DNA from: Aerococcaceae bacterium NML190073
Lineage (GTDB): Bacteria; Bacillota; Bacilli; Lactobacillales; Aerococcaceae
Length of the DNA: 64,000 nucleotides
Reading direction: 5' to 3'
Assembly: GCA_026131555.1 (NCBI GenBank)
Contig: JAMXJH010000003.1
Location: 1-64,000 of the forward strand
The notes beneath the pieces are model-generated. The model worked only from the letters and a program-made list of their open reading frames with translations, did not search any database and was not told the origin of the DNA. Every line of letters starts with the position of its first letter. Within the stretch, counting starts at the first letter, position 1. Below, piece after piece: positions 22,988-32,155 of this stretch. A program made the translations under genes and the position numbers.

Positions 22988-23629
22988 ATGGCAAAGAAAC
23001 CATTCAAAAGAGCATTATTAACAGGAGCAGGAAGCATTTACTTACAATCTATGACAAATATGCCCGACAGGGATACTAAGCCAACTTATCATGAAACGGT
23101 ATTTGAAACACCTTCTTTGGAAAAAGTGGCAGCATCATTGGAGCTAGCAGAAAAATCAATTCGATTATCTAACCTAAGTCACTCTGAGGCAGCTAGTGTA
23201 AAGAAAGCAGAGATTACAGTTGATGCCGGATATTTCCCGGACGGATTTGCGGAAGAGCATTCTGGAATGGTTAAGGTAGGAGGAGGTTGGTCAATGCCAA
23301 CGAATCCAAAGAAGAAACCTTTCCGTTTCGCAGTTCCGTTTACAGACGAGGATGGTGGAGAAATTATCTTCAACTACCCGTATTGTTTCCTTAGTCCGAT
23401 AGATGTAGACGGAGAAACCGAAAAAGAAGATGTCAATGAGAAGTTGCGACAATATAAGATTACAGCATTACCACTACCTACAGAGGTAGAAGTAGACGGT
23501 AAGAAAGTAAAATTGGTATATCATCAAATGGATATGACAATTGAAGAAAACAGCAGCAAATATAGCCGCGACAAACTGTTAGAACAGGGATGGTATGATA
23601 CTGAGACAGCAGAAGCGTGTTCAAAGTAA
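22988..23629 (+). CDS. Major tail protein, phi13-like
   Basis: A 213-aa tail tube protein. The sequence begins with KPFKRALLTGAGSIYL and contains VKKAEITVDAGYFPDGFAEEHSG-type strands and YHQMDMTIEENSS, in keeping with phi13-family major tail proteins. The ribosome site AAAGGAG precedes it. After its TAA the same frame stays open for 23 more codons that look like protein sequence, so an extended form may be made. Confidence 0.88.
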   Translation: MAKKPFKRALLTGAGSIYLQSMTNMPDRDTKPTYHETVFETPSLEKVAASLELAEKSIRLSNLSHSEAASVKKAEITVDAGYFPDGFAEEHSGMVKVGGGWSMPTNPKKKPFRFAVPFTDEDGGEIIFNYPYCFLSPIDVDGETEKEDVNEKLRQYKITALPLPTEVEVDGKKVKLVYHQMDMTIEENSSKYSRDKLLEQGWYDTETAEACSK

Positions 23630-23701
23630 AAGTCCCCGAAACTAGCGAGCGGGGACATTCAGGTAGACGTAGAACTGAATCAGAAGGAGTACCGGGTATA
23701 G
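23630..23701 (+). other. In-frame extension of the major tail protein past its stop
   Basis: Directly after TAA (23627-23629) the same frame reads 23 codons (KSPKLASGDIQV to EYRV) up to TAG 23699. A hairpin GTCCCCG/CGGGGAC (23632-23656) begins two bases after the TAA. There is no start codon within. The sequence resembles an appendage on a tail tube protein. Either a stop mutation, readthrough or a frameshift device could explain it. Confidence 0.5.
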
Positions 23702-23714
23702 GTGCATAAGATTG

Positions 23715-23748
23715 TTAAGGAGAGTGAATAACTCTCCTTAATTTTTAT
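23715..23748 (+). terminator. Terminator after the major tail protein gene
   Basis: TTAAGGAGAGT/ACTCTCCTTAA, an 11-bp perfect stem with loop GAATA, then ATTTTTAT. It would reduce expression of the tail genes that follow relative to the tube protein. Confidence 0.8.
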
Positions 23749-23767
23749 AAAAAAAGGAGAACGGATC

Positions 23768-24127
23768 ATGAAAATCTTTAAGACACAGTTGAAAACAATC
23801 AAGACAGACATTACAGGTGAAGAGCGTGAATTTCGCATTAACAACGCAACAATGATGCATTTGAAGAGTGACTTTAATTTGTCATCATTGGAGTTTGATG
23901 AATTAGCACAAACTGACCCTCACGAAGCATATGCGAAGCTGGTAGTGGTGGTGCTTAAGTCAAATGGGATTTCTGTATCTTACGAAGAAGTTATGGAAAA
24001 TACAGTGTTTATTGACTTAGTAGAGTTCTATAACAAATATTTAGCGGCAATGTATGGAGTGCCAATTCCTGAAATTGAGGAAGAAAAAGAATCGGAAGAT
24101 GAAGATGCTGAAGAAGTGGGGAAGTAG
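23768..24127 (+). CDS. Tail assembly chaperone (gpG-like)
   Basis: A 119-aa protein that binds the tape measure during tail assembly. The N-terminal part (ATMMHLKSDFNLSSLEFDEL, then DPHEAYAKLVVVVLKSNG) is helical, and the acidic C-terminus is typical. Located between the tail tube and tape measure genes as gpG always is. A GGGG stretch seven bases before its stop allows a -1 shift into the next frame. Confidence 0.85.
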   Translation: MKIFKTQLKTIKTDITGEEREFRINNATMMHLKSDFNLSSLEFDELAQTDPHEAYAKLVVVVLKSNGISVSYEEVMENTVFIDLVEFYNKYLAAMYGVPIPEIEEEKESEDEDAEEVGK

Positions 24128-24318
24128 AGTACGACTATGACAGAATGTACTTTCTTTGCTTAGAATTCTTTGGGATGTCTAAGCAAGAGTTTCTGTATGA
24201 GCATGATGCTGACTCAGTGTTGTATCTGATAGGCGAGCATATGCGGATGAATGGACTCATTGGAGCGAATGATTACGAAGAAGAAGAAACGCAGAGTGCG
24301 CGTGATTTCTTTATCTAG
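23768..24318 (+). CDS. Frameshifted tail assembly chaperone (gpGT-like)
   Basis: A -1 shift at GGGG (24118-24121) joins the gpG frame to an open frame of 65 codons (24121-24315, stop TAG 24316). The added part begins EVEYDYDRMYFLCLEFFGMS and is helical, as for the T domain that contacts the tape measure. The slip is of P-site type (GGG to GGG). The T frame has no good start of its own, and this frameshift is conserved in long-tailed phages; here it is inferred. Confidence 0.75.
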
Positions 24319-24336
24319 TGAGAAAGGAGGTTAAAT

Positions 24337-27300
24337 ATGACACTGAAAAAAGCGGGTATATCCTTGACGATGCAGGGAAAGGCAGCTTATCTTGCTGGAT
24401 TGAAATCAATCACTCAGCAAACGAAATTGCTAGAAGCTCAGACAAAGCAAGCTGTAGCTGAGCTAGGTAACAACGCGAAGATTGTAGATAAGTACAAAGT
24501 GCAGATGAATTCAATGAGTAAGATGCAAGAACTAGCATCTAAACGTACCGAATCACTGACTAATCTACAAGAAAAGTTGCCTAAAGCAATTGATGGCGTG
24601 AAAGCGAGCATTGTTGAAGTATCAAAAGCACATAGTGATAGTGCAAAGAATACCGAAAAGCTTAAGACATCTTATGATGAGTTGCAGAAGTCCGGCAAAA
24701 CATTGACTCAGGAAATGAATTCAGCAAAGAAAACATATGATGAGTTGAAGCGGTCGGGAAAAGCGAATTCAGACGAAATTAAGGAAGCAAAAACACGATA
24801 TGAAGAGCTGAGCAGAAGTGTTAAAGAAAACAAGTCTCAGGTTAAGGATGCAAAAACAGCCTACACTGAATCAAAGAGTGAGACAAATGCCTATGAGCGA
24901 GAACTGAAGCAATTAAATAACGAGCTGAGTTCTCATCAAAAGGAATTGAATGGCTTACCAATGAAGATTGCGAAAGCCAAGACAGCGACAGCGGAATTGC
25001 GTAATGAAGCGCAACGTCTACATGATGAATATCGGAAAAATGGAGGACGTCTAGCGGATACAGCTAAGCAGTGGCAAGACTTTGGCACAAGAGTGCAAGG
25101 TGTAGGTCAGAAGTTGAATTCGGCGGGCGACTACATGACGACTAGATTCACGCTGCCGATTGTTGCGGGATTCGGTGCAGCGGTTAAGCAAGCAACTGAA
25201 TTCCATTCCCAGATTGGTGCATTAGGTCCATTGTTAACAAACGGTAAGCCAATCAATGCAGAAGTAGCAGGACAAATTCAAGAGCTAGGAAAATCATCAA
25301 GAAGCCTAGCAATCAATTATGGCAAGAACACCGCTGAGCTAAACGGTGGCATGGCAGAATTGATCCGCAATGGTTTCACAGCGCAACAAGTTCTAGGGAT
25401 GATGCCTAACTTGTTGGATGCAAGTATTGCATCTAACGAGGACTTTAATGACGTCATGCGTGTATCATCCCAAGTTCTCAACCAATTCAAATTGAGAGGT
25501 AAGGACTATGCTGAAACACTGAAAAATACTCAGCGAGTGACGGACTCTTTGACTTTCGTAGGCAATGCGACAAGTGCAGGGTTTCGTGATTTAGGCGAGG
25601 GTATGGCTTATGTTGGTCCGGTTGCGAAATCTCTTAATATGTCCGTAGAAGAGACAGCATCATTGCTAGGTATCTTATCGGATAACGGAATTGAGGCTTC
25701 TCAAGGCGGTACAGCATTACGTGGAGCTTTGACACGACTATTGAAGCCATCTAAGCAAAATACAAGAGCATTTGAAGAGTTAGGCATTAGCACTGAAGCA
25801 TTTAGGAACGGAACGCTGAAACTCCCTGAAATTCTTGACAAAATCAAGAAGAATACAAAAGACTGGACGGATGAGCAAAGAGCGGCTGCTCTAGCTACGG
25901 CTTTCGGTACAGAAGCACAAACAGCCATGAACGCTTTAGTCTCAGTAGGGGGCGATGAGTTACGCAAGCTGACTAAAGAAGCTGAAAATGCTAGTGGTGC
26001 GACTAAGCAAATTGCGGATGCAATGAAAGAATTGCCCGAATTCAAATTCAAGCAGATGCAGGCGAAGATTAAAGACTTAGGTATTGAGTTAGGTTCTAAG
26101 CTTTTGCCGCATGTTCTAAAAGCAATGGAACATATCGGCAAGTGGGTTGATAGCTTTAGCAAGTTAGACCCGAAAATGCAAGACTTTATTGTTAAAGCTG
26201 GACTTGCGACAGCCGCAATTGGTCCGCTGTTGAAAACACTAGGAACATTCACAACAGGAGCTGGAACAGTTGCGAAAGGTGTTGGCGGATTAATCAAACT
26301 GTACGGAACACTCACAACATCTAGCGTGGCGCTAGGCGGAAAAACGTCATTGCTGACTGGCTTGCTAGGTGGATTAAATCTACCGCTAGTAGCGTTAGGC
26401 GCTACAATTGTTGCCGGATACGGTGCATGGAAGATATGGGGAGAAGAATCCTATAATGCGGCTCAACGAGCTAAAGAGTTTCCAGACATTTCAGGCATCA
26501 CAGAGAAACAAGCTGAGTCATTGCGTAGTATGAGAGATGAAGTTGCTGGACTAGGTGCAGAAATGGACGTTCTAAATACAACAACTGATTTCTCTACAGT
26601 AAACGCAAACATTAGCAGCTTAGGCAGTGAAATTAAGACTCTTAATGATGAAAAGATAGCTAAGCTGAGGGAGGACTTTAGCAAGTTACCTAAAGATGTT
26701 CAGGAAGGTTTACAAGGTGCGCTAGAGTCAGCTGTAGCGACAATAGAAGCGCAAACACAACAGGCAGAAGAAGCAATTAACCGTATTAATGAAATTCAAA
26801 AAGTTGGACTGGATAAGAACGGAGTCCTAAAAGCTGAATATGTACAAGAAATGAAGATACTCAACGATGAGTTATTAACATACTACTCTAAATCTTTGGG
26901 TGAAAATGCTGAACAGCAAAAGCAAATCTATGCTACTTTATCGGCTGACTTAAATAGCATGACTTATAAGCAGCTAGAGGAACGCGTTGGATACTATGAA
27001 AATATACGAGCTAAAGAGACAGACTTGTATAAACAACAACAAGACGTGTTATATAGCATGTGGAAGCAAGATGCAATCACTAGAGAACAATATGACACTC
27101 AAATGGAACGTATCAAAGCAGCGCATACTTCTCGCTTAACAGCAATTGATAGAGAATACATTCAAAGTGCTATTGCCATGTTTGAGAAAGGGATGATGGA
27201 CTCAGAGGGTCATATTGACCGCAACAGCGAACGGTACAAGTCATCCTTACAAACGTTCTTGCAAGAGCTAGGGTATACCTATGAAGAAGCGATGGCGCTC

Positions 27301-29073
27301 ATCAACTCAACGGATTTAACAACACCGGTTAAAAACATGATTGAGTATTCAAAAGATGCCTCTTCTGAGCTCAAAGGTGCAGTTGGTGATTGGACGACTG
27401 AAATCAATAAATTCGCTGAAAGTCTAGGAGACGGGCGGACAGCCTCTCAATTGACGAATGAAGAACTCAAACAATTTATTGATACGGTAGGCACAACGTC
27501 ATTGAGCTGGTCAGACTTGAAGTTACTGACGAAAGAAGCAAAAGTTGACGATAATCTGAAAGAGCTTATCAACAAAGAAGCGGAAGCGCGTGGCGGTTGG
27601 GATAAACTTCTATTTGAAGAAAAGAACGCGGATGTAAAAATGCGCGTATTTGGTGCTGAAGAAGTGCAAGCCATTCTTGAAAAAATGGGCGAATGGGATT
27701 CTCTTACACCGGAAGAAAAGGAGCTTGTAGCGAATGTAGACAATCCAGAAGATGCGGAGAACTTGATTCATCAGCTTATCGACTGGAACACGATGAGTAT
27801 CGAAGATAAGATTCTGAACCTTGAGGCACAAGTGGCGAGCGATAATTTGTTGGAGGTTATCCGAAATCGTGACTTGTGGAACAATTCAGAGTTTTATGCG
27901 CAATTCATCGCATTGGATACAAATGCGCCGGATGCTCAAGAGAAGATTGCTCAATTGGTATCTGAATACACTGGAATGCCGATTGAAGAAATTAAAGAGC
28001 TTATTACATCTACAAATGCTGAGGAAACCGAAAGGAAAGTTAGCCAATTGAAACAGTCAGCAGATAGTGCTGACGGTAAAAATGTCAACGTCAATGTGAC
28101 AGACAACAATAGCGCGCTCACGTCTTTAGACAACTTGAACAAATATGTTGCTTCAGCAGCCGCAACTGATGGACGCAGCATTGATACTTATCTTCATGCA
28201 AATAATGCGCAAACAGCGATTTCTGAAGTTAATGAATTAGGCGCGACAGCCGATGCGAACAACAACAAGTCAGTAAGTATCACTTCAAATTTAGTAGGAA
28301 TGATAGCGAACCTTGTGACAATCGGACTTTACAAAGCCGCAACTGACTCACTTGCAGATAAGAGCGTGACCGCAACAACAAACGTGCCAAGCATGGCATC
28401 TAACAAATCTCAAATAGATGCTTATAACAAGTCATCGAGTGCTATGAAAAATACTAGGGCGGTGGCGAGTACGTCAGCGCCGAATATTCATAGTCACATT
28501 TCCGGTGTAAATAGCTGGAATAGTGCCACTAGAAATATGAGCAATAGAAGTAGTTCAGCTTCTACAAGTGCACCGGGCATTCATTCAAACACGAATGCAG
28601 TGTGGGGATGGATACGCGCATTAAACAGCTTATACAATCGTTCTTCAACAATCACAACATATGTTGACAAAGTGTATAGAACTTTTGGAAAGCATTCTTA
28701 TGCAACAGGCGGTCATATCGGAATGTTTGCGAGCGGTGGGCATATCCCTATGTTTGCGAATGGTGGAAATGTTCCTGTTGGCTACACTGGAATAGTAGGC
28801 GAAGCCGGTCCTGAAATCTTCCAAGTAACTAAAAAAGGTGTAAGCATTACACCTCTTTCGACTCGCGAGAAGATGAAGGGGTTCGGTAAAGTCATGGAAG
28901 AGTATGGGGGCGGCAAAGGTGGCTCTCAGACTGTTCAAATTAATATCACAATCAATGGTGGAGAGTACAAAGATGAAAGCAATCAGCGCTCTCTTGCGAT
29001 GCGCATTCGTGAAGAAATTGAAAAGATTGACCGGAGAAAATCAAGAGCGAGGGGGGAAACGAGATGGGCATAA
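24337..29073 (+). CDS. Tail tape measure protein
   Basis: A 1578-aa protein that sets tail length. Residues 1-250 are coiled coil with repeated ELxxSxK/SGK patterns. A TP901-type core follows at about 250-600 (GRLADTAKQWQDFG, SVEETASLLGILSDNGIEASQGGTA). Hydrophobic segments occur at about 620-700. The C-terminal GEAGPEIFQ with GGH repeats is the usual tail end of such proteins. By the common ruler of 0.15 nm per residue the tail would be about 240 nm. The ribosome site is AAAGGAGG. Confidence 0.95.
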   Translation: MTLKKAGISLTMQGKAAYLAGLKSITQQTKLLEAQTKQAVAELGNNAKIVDKYKVQMNSMSKMQELASKRTESLTNLQEKLPKAIDGVKASIVEVSKAHSDSAKNTEKLKTSYDELQKSGKTLTQEMNSAKKTYDELKRSGKANSDEIKEAKTRYEELSRSVKENKSQVKDAKTAYTESKSETNAYERELKQLNNELSSHQKELNGLPMKIAKAKTATAELRNEAQRLHDEYRKNGGRLADTAKQWQDFGTRVQGVGQKLNSAGDYMTTRFTLPIVAGFGAAVKQATEFHSQIGALGPLLTNGKPINAEVAGQIQELGKSSRSLAINYGKNTAELNGGMAELIRNGFTAQQVLGMMPNLLDASIASNEDFNDVMRVSSQVLNQFKLRGKDYAETLKNTQRVTDSLTFVGNATSAGFRDLGEGMAYVGPVAKSLNMSVEETASLLGILSDNGIEASQGGTALRGALTRLLKPSKQNTRAFEELGISTEAFRNGTLKLPEILDKIKKNTKDWTDEQRAAALATAFGTEAQTAMNALVSVGGDELRKLTKEAENASGATKQIADAMKELPEFKFKQMQAKIKDLGIELGSKLLPHVLKAMEHIGKWVDSFSKLDPKMQDFIVKAGLATAAIGPLLKTLGTFTTGAGTVAKGVGGLIKLYGTLTTSSVALGGKTSLLTGLLGGLNLPLVALGATIVAGYGAWKIWGEESYNAAQRAKEFPDISGITEKQAESLRSMRDEVAGLGAEMDVLNTTTDFSTVNANISSLGSEIKTLNDEKIAKLREDFSKLPKDVQEGLQGALESAVATIEAQTQQAEEAINRINEIQKVGLDKNGVLKAEYVQEMKILNDELLTYYSKSLGENAEQQKQIYATLSADLNSMTYKQLEERVGYYENIRAKETDLYKQQQDVLYSMWKQDAITREQYDTQMERIKAAHTSRLTAIDREYIQSAIAMFEKGMMDSEGHIDRNSERYKSSLQTFLQELGYTYEEAMALINSTDLTTPVKNMIEYSKDASSELKGAVGDWTTEINKFAESLGDGRTASQLTNEELKQFIDTVGTTSLSWSDLKLLTKEAKVDDNLKELINKEAEARGGWDKLLFEEKNADVKMRVFGAEEVQAILEKMGEWDSLTPEEKELVANVDNPEDAENLIHQLIDWNTMSIEDKILNLEAQVASDNLLEVIRNRDLWNNSEFYAQFIALDTNAPDAQEKIAQLVSEYTGMPIEEIKELITSTNAEETERKVSQLKQSADSADGKNVNVNVTDNNSALTSLDNLNKYVASAAATDGRSIDTYLHANNAQTAISEVNELGATADANNNKSVSITSNLVGMIANLVTIGLYKAATDSLADKSVTATTNVPSMASNKSQIDAYNKSSSAMKNTRAVASTSAPNIHSHISGVNSWNSATRNMSNRSSSASTSAPGIHSNTNAVWGWIRALNSLYNRSSTITTYVDKVYRTFGKHSYATGGHIGMFASGGHIPMFANGGNVPVGYTGIVGEAGPEIFQVTKKGVSITPLSTREKMKGFGKVMEEYGGGKGGSQTVQINITINGGEYKDESNQRSLAMRIREEIEKIDRRKSRARGETRWA

Positions 29074-29819
29074 CTGAAAATGCATTAACATTCAAAGGAA
29101 CGTCATCGGGGAGTTTCCCCTTTGACATAGCGATTGTAGAGAATGATGGTATCAATGTCATCAATGACAATTCAACATTGAGAGAGTATCGCTATCGTAG
29201 TGGTGCTAGCAAGCGTAGAAATCACAATAGAGGACCTATACGCAAACGTTTCTTAATTGAGGTCATGACAGCAGAACAGCGTGAGCTTGATTTAGTCAAG
29301 CAATGGCTGAATGGAGAAGGGTGGCTGGAGTCGTATGACAATCCGGGTCGTATGTGGTGGGTGTATCAAGTAGATGCCTACAAAGCAAAAATAAGCGAAG
29401 TCAACACTTATGAGATTGAGGTTGAATTTTTGTGCCATCCTTATGCGATGTCAAAAACTGAGAAAGAGGCTGGACGGATCAATGACAAATTGCGATTTGA
29501 CCATCAAGGTACAGCTGAAGTGTATCCTACTTTCAGCTTTCAAGCATCGTCAGATTTGCGTATGTTTGCGGTTGCTCATCCTAATGGTAGAGCTTTGCAG
29601 ATTGGCTATGATAATGGTCCGGTAGTCATCCCTTCAGGCGCTAGAGTGACAATCAACACAACAGACAACACAATATACGTCAATCAGGTGCGTAAATACT
29701 TTACACCCGCAAGCCGCATCTTTGCGATTGAACCGGGTGTGACGGAAATAGGAATAACCGTCAACACAGGCGGGCGCTTGCCTGTTGTCATCGGTAAATT
29801 TAGGGAGGCTTACTTATGA
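29064..29819 (+). CDS. Distal tail protein (Dit)
   Basis: A 251-aa protein forming the hub ring at the tail tip. It begins [20 protein letters not shown], and has [19 protein letters not shown], a characteristic Dit belt segment, then [11 protein letters not shown]. The C-terminal galectin-like part follows. It lies between the tape measure and Tal genes and overlaps both by a few bases. Confidence 0.88.
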   Translation: MGITENALTFKGTSSGSFPFDIAIVENDGINVINDNSTLREYRYRSGASKRRNHNRGPIRKRFLIEVMTAEQRELDLVKQWLNGEGWLESYDNPGRMWWVYQVDAYKAKISEVNTYEIEVEFLCHPYAMSKTEKEAGRINDKLRFDHQGTAEVYPTFSFQASSDLRMFAVAHPNGRALQIGYDNGPVVIPSGARVTINTTDNTIYVNQVRKYFTPASRIFAIEPGVTEIGITVNTGGRLPVVIGKFREAYL

Positions 29820-32155
29820 TTACGGTATTGGATAGGCAGCAAAATCTATTAACGCAAATTGCGTATGACAGTCCTGAAGGACTGATTGCGTACGATGATA
29901 CGTTTGCTCAAGATTTAGAGACAGGCATAAGCAGCTATGAATTTACTGTAGATAAGCTGAATGACGATGTAGCGCTTGTTAAAGCTGGATGCATCCTATT
30001 TGTGCAAGATGCTGAGCGAATTCTCACGTTTGAAGTCATTCGGGTGGAGGAAGATTCGGAAAGTAAGACAGTCTACGCTGAAGATGCAGGTATTGACTTA
30101 ATCAATGAGTACATTGGACCATATGAAGCCAACGCATCTTATCCCATTACGCATTATCTCAATGCTTTCTTGTGGGATAGTGGATGGGAGATTGGCACAA
30201 ATGAGCTCTCAAATTCAACAACGCGCAAATTGTCATGGGAAGGTACAAACACAGCAGTCAAACGACTTCATGAATTGGCAGGACGGTTCAATGTAGAAAT
30301 AAGCTATAGCATCGCCATTGAAAATGGCAAGATAGCACGCAAGCTAGTGAACGTCTATCGCCGGATTGGCAAAAGTAATGGTGTGCGGCTTGAATACGGT
30401 GTGGAAGTAACCAAAATCAAAAAGACGGAAAGCATCGAAGAATTAGCAACGTCTATTGTTGCGACAGGTCAAGATGGTATTACGCTGAAAGATTATGATA
30501 TGCCAGAAGCAGATAAGCAGGACTGGCATCTGAGAAAGGATAATGGCTGGTTGATATATAAGCCGGCTAATCGGATTTGGAATAGGAAGGCGGGTCAACA
30601 AGGTATTGATTGGCAACATAATATTCCTAAGTTATATGAGTCAGAAGCTCAAACGCAAAAGCGTTTGTATGCTGAGGCGAAAAATCAATTATTGAAGTGG
30701 GTTAATCCGGAAGTAACCTATGAAGTAGATATTGATATGATGCCTGAAACAATAAACATTGGCGATACAGTTTCAATTGTAGACCACGACTATCGTCCGG
30801 CTCTCACGATTGAAGCGCGTATCTCACGCATTGAACGCTCATTGATTGAACGGACGACAGGAAAAGTCGTTATTACTAACGTTGTTGAAAAGCAACACTC
30901 ACTAGATGATAGGGTACGGCGTATGAGTGAACGACTAAATGAGGTGTTGTTCGATTGGAATAATATCCCGACAGTAGTACGCATTGAGTCTAGTAGAGGC
31001 TTTATTTTGACAAGCAAAGCGACAGAAACGACTTTGACAGCAAAAGCAACAAAACACGATATTGATGTGACGAAGCTCATTGCATCGTTTAGGTGGAAGC
31101 GAGAGAGCTACTACTCTACAAATGGTGATGCTGAATGGAACGAACAACACAAATTGCATTCAAATGTATTACATATAACCAATGACGATATAGACAATGA
31201 AGCGACATTCCGATGTGAAGCGTTGGATGAAGGCGGAAAGGTGCTAGGATGGGCGCTTATCGTCATTAAAGACTTAACGATTTCGACATTCAAAGGAGCT
31301 ACACCACCGGACAACCCGACGGCGGGCACAAATTGGATTGACACAAGTAGTGGTACAGAAGTTCATAAGGTTTTCCTTCAGGGTCAATGGAAGAAGCTAA
31401 TTGATGAACTTGACCTTGAAGAACGCATGCGGCAAATTGAGTTGACACCTGGACCGCGAGGGGAACGTGGTCCGGCAGGTCCGCAAGGTGTTCCCGGTCA
31501 AAAAGGTGCTGACGGTCAGCGAGGACCTCAAGGAGAGCGCGGTTTGCAAGGTCCACGAGGGCAGACTGGACCTCAAGGCGCTCAAGGACCACAAGGACCA
31601 AAAGGAGCACTAGACCAAGCGCAAGTAGATGAGATGAACCGCAATATTAGTAGTAAAGCTGATAAGGTTCTGACTGAAGAACAGCTAAAGCTCTTACAAG
31701 AGCGTAGTGTTGTGATGCAACAAGAGCTACAAGCAGCCGCTACTTTAGCGGAACTAAAATCGTGGATTGCAGCGTATGAGGCTTTTGTGGCACAAGCACA
31801 AGCTGACAAGACAGCATCAGAACTGGCGCTTGTCAGTGCAAGTGAACGTGTTATTGCGATTCAAAATAACTTAGGCGCTATGAGTGAGCGATGGTCATTC
31901 TTAGATACAGAGATTGCGAAATCTGAAGAAGGGTTGTGGATTGGGAATAAACAAGCTCAATCGTCAATCTTAATTAGTAATAATCGCATCTCTATGTATT
32001 CAGCCGGCAAAGAAGTCATGTATATTTCTCAAGGGGTTATCCATATTGATAACGGGGTGTTCACTAAGAGCATGCAGATTGGTCGTTATCGAGAAGAGCA
32101 GTACGCAAGCAATCTTGATATGAATGTCATTCGATATGTAGGGGGTGTTGGCTAA
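29816..32155 (+). CDS. Tail-associated protein (Tal/endopeptidase-type) with collagen-like repeat
   Basis: A 779-aa tail-tip protein. Residues 1-370 match the prophage endopeptidase tail domain ([40 protein letters not shown]). A central Ig-like stretch follows ([19 protein letters not shown]). Residues about 545-597 consist of some 17 Gly-X-Y triplets ([10 protein letters not shown] and on), a collagen-like triple helix that trimerises fibres. The C-terminal 180 residues are a coiled coil then a beta-rich tip. It links the tail hub to host binding. Confidence 0.88.
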   Translation: MITVLDRQQNLLTQIAYDSPEGLIAYDDTFAQDLETGISSYEFTVDKLNDDVALVKAGCILFVQDAERILTFEVIRVEEDSESKTVYAEDAGIDLINEYIGPYEANASYPITHYLNAFLWDSGWEIGTNELSNSTTRKLSWEGTNTAVKRLHELAGRFNVEISYSIAIENGKIARKLVNVYRRIGKSNGVRLEYGVEVTKIKKTESIEELATSIVATGQDGITLKDYDMPEADKQDWHLRKDNGWLIYKPANRIWNRKAGQQGIDWQHNIPKLYESEAQTQKRLYAEAKNQLLKWVNPEVTYEVDIDMMPETINIGDTVSIVDHDYRPALTIEARISRIERSLIERTTGKVVITNVVEKQHSLDDRVRRMSERLNEVLFDWNNIPTVVRIESSRGFILTSKATETTLTAKATKHDIDVTKLIASFRWKRESYYSTNGDAEWNEQHKLHSNVLHITNDDIDNEATFRCEALDEGGKVLGWALIVIKDLTISTFKGATPPDNPTAGTNWIDTSSGTEVHKVFLQGQWKKLIDELDLEERMRQIELTPGPRGERGPAGPQGVPGQKGADGQRGPQGERGLQGPRGQTGPQGAQGPQGPKGALDQAQVDEMNRNISSKADKVLTEEQLKLLQERSVVMQQELQAAATLAELKSWIAAYEAFVAQAQADKTASELALVSASERVIAIQNNLGAMSERWSFLDTEIAKSEEGLWIGNKQAQSSILISNNRISMYSAGKEVMYISQGVIHIDNGVFTKSMQIGRYREEQYASNLDMNVIRYVGGVG

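Noticed and set aside
25701-26315. 204-codon minus-strand frame inside the tape measure gene
   Set aside because: It is antisense to a clear structural gene, is Ser/Val/Pro-rich as expected for a shadow frame, and has no start signals.
31299-31610. Minus-strand frames opposite the collagen-like repeat
   Set aside because: The repeat's base composition produces open frames on the other strand; they are not genes.
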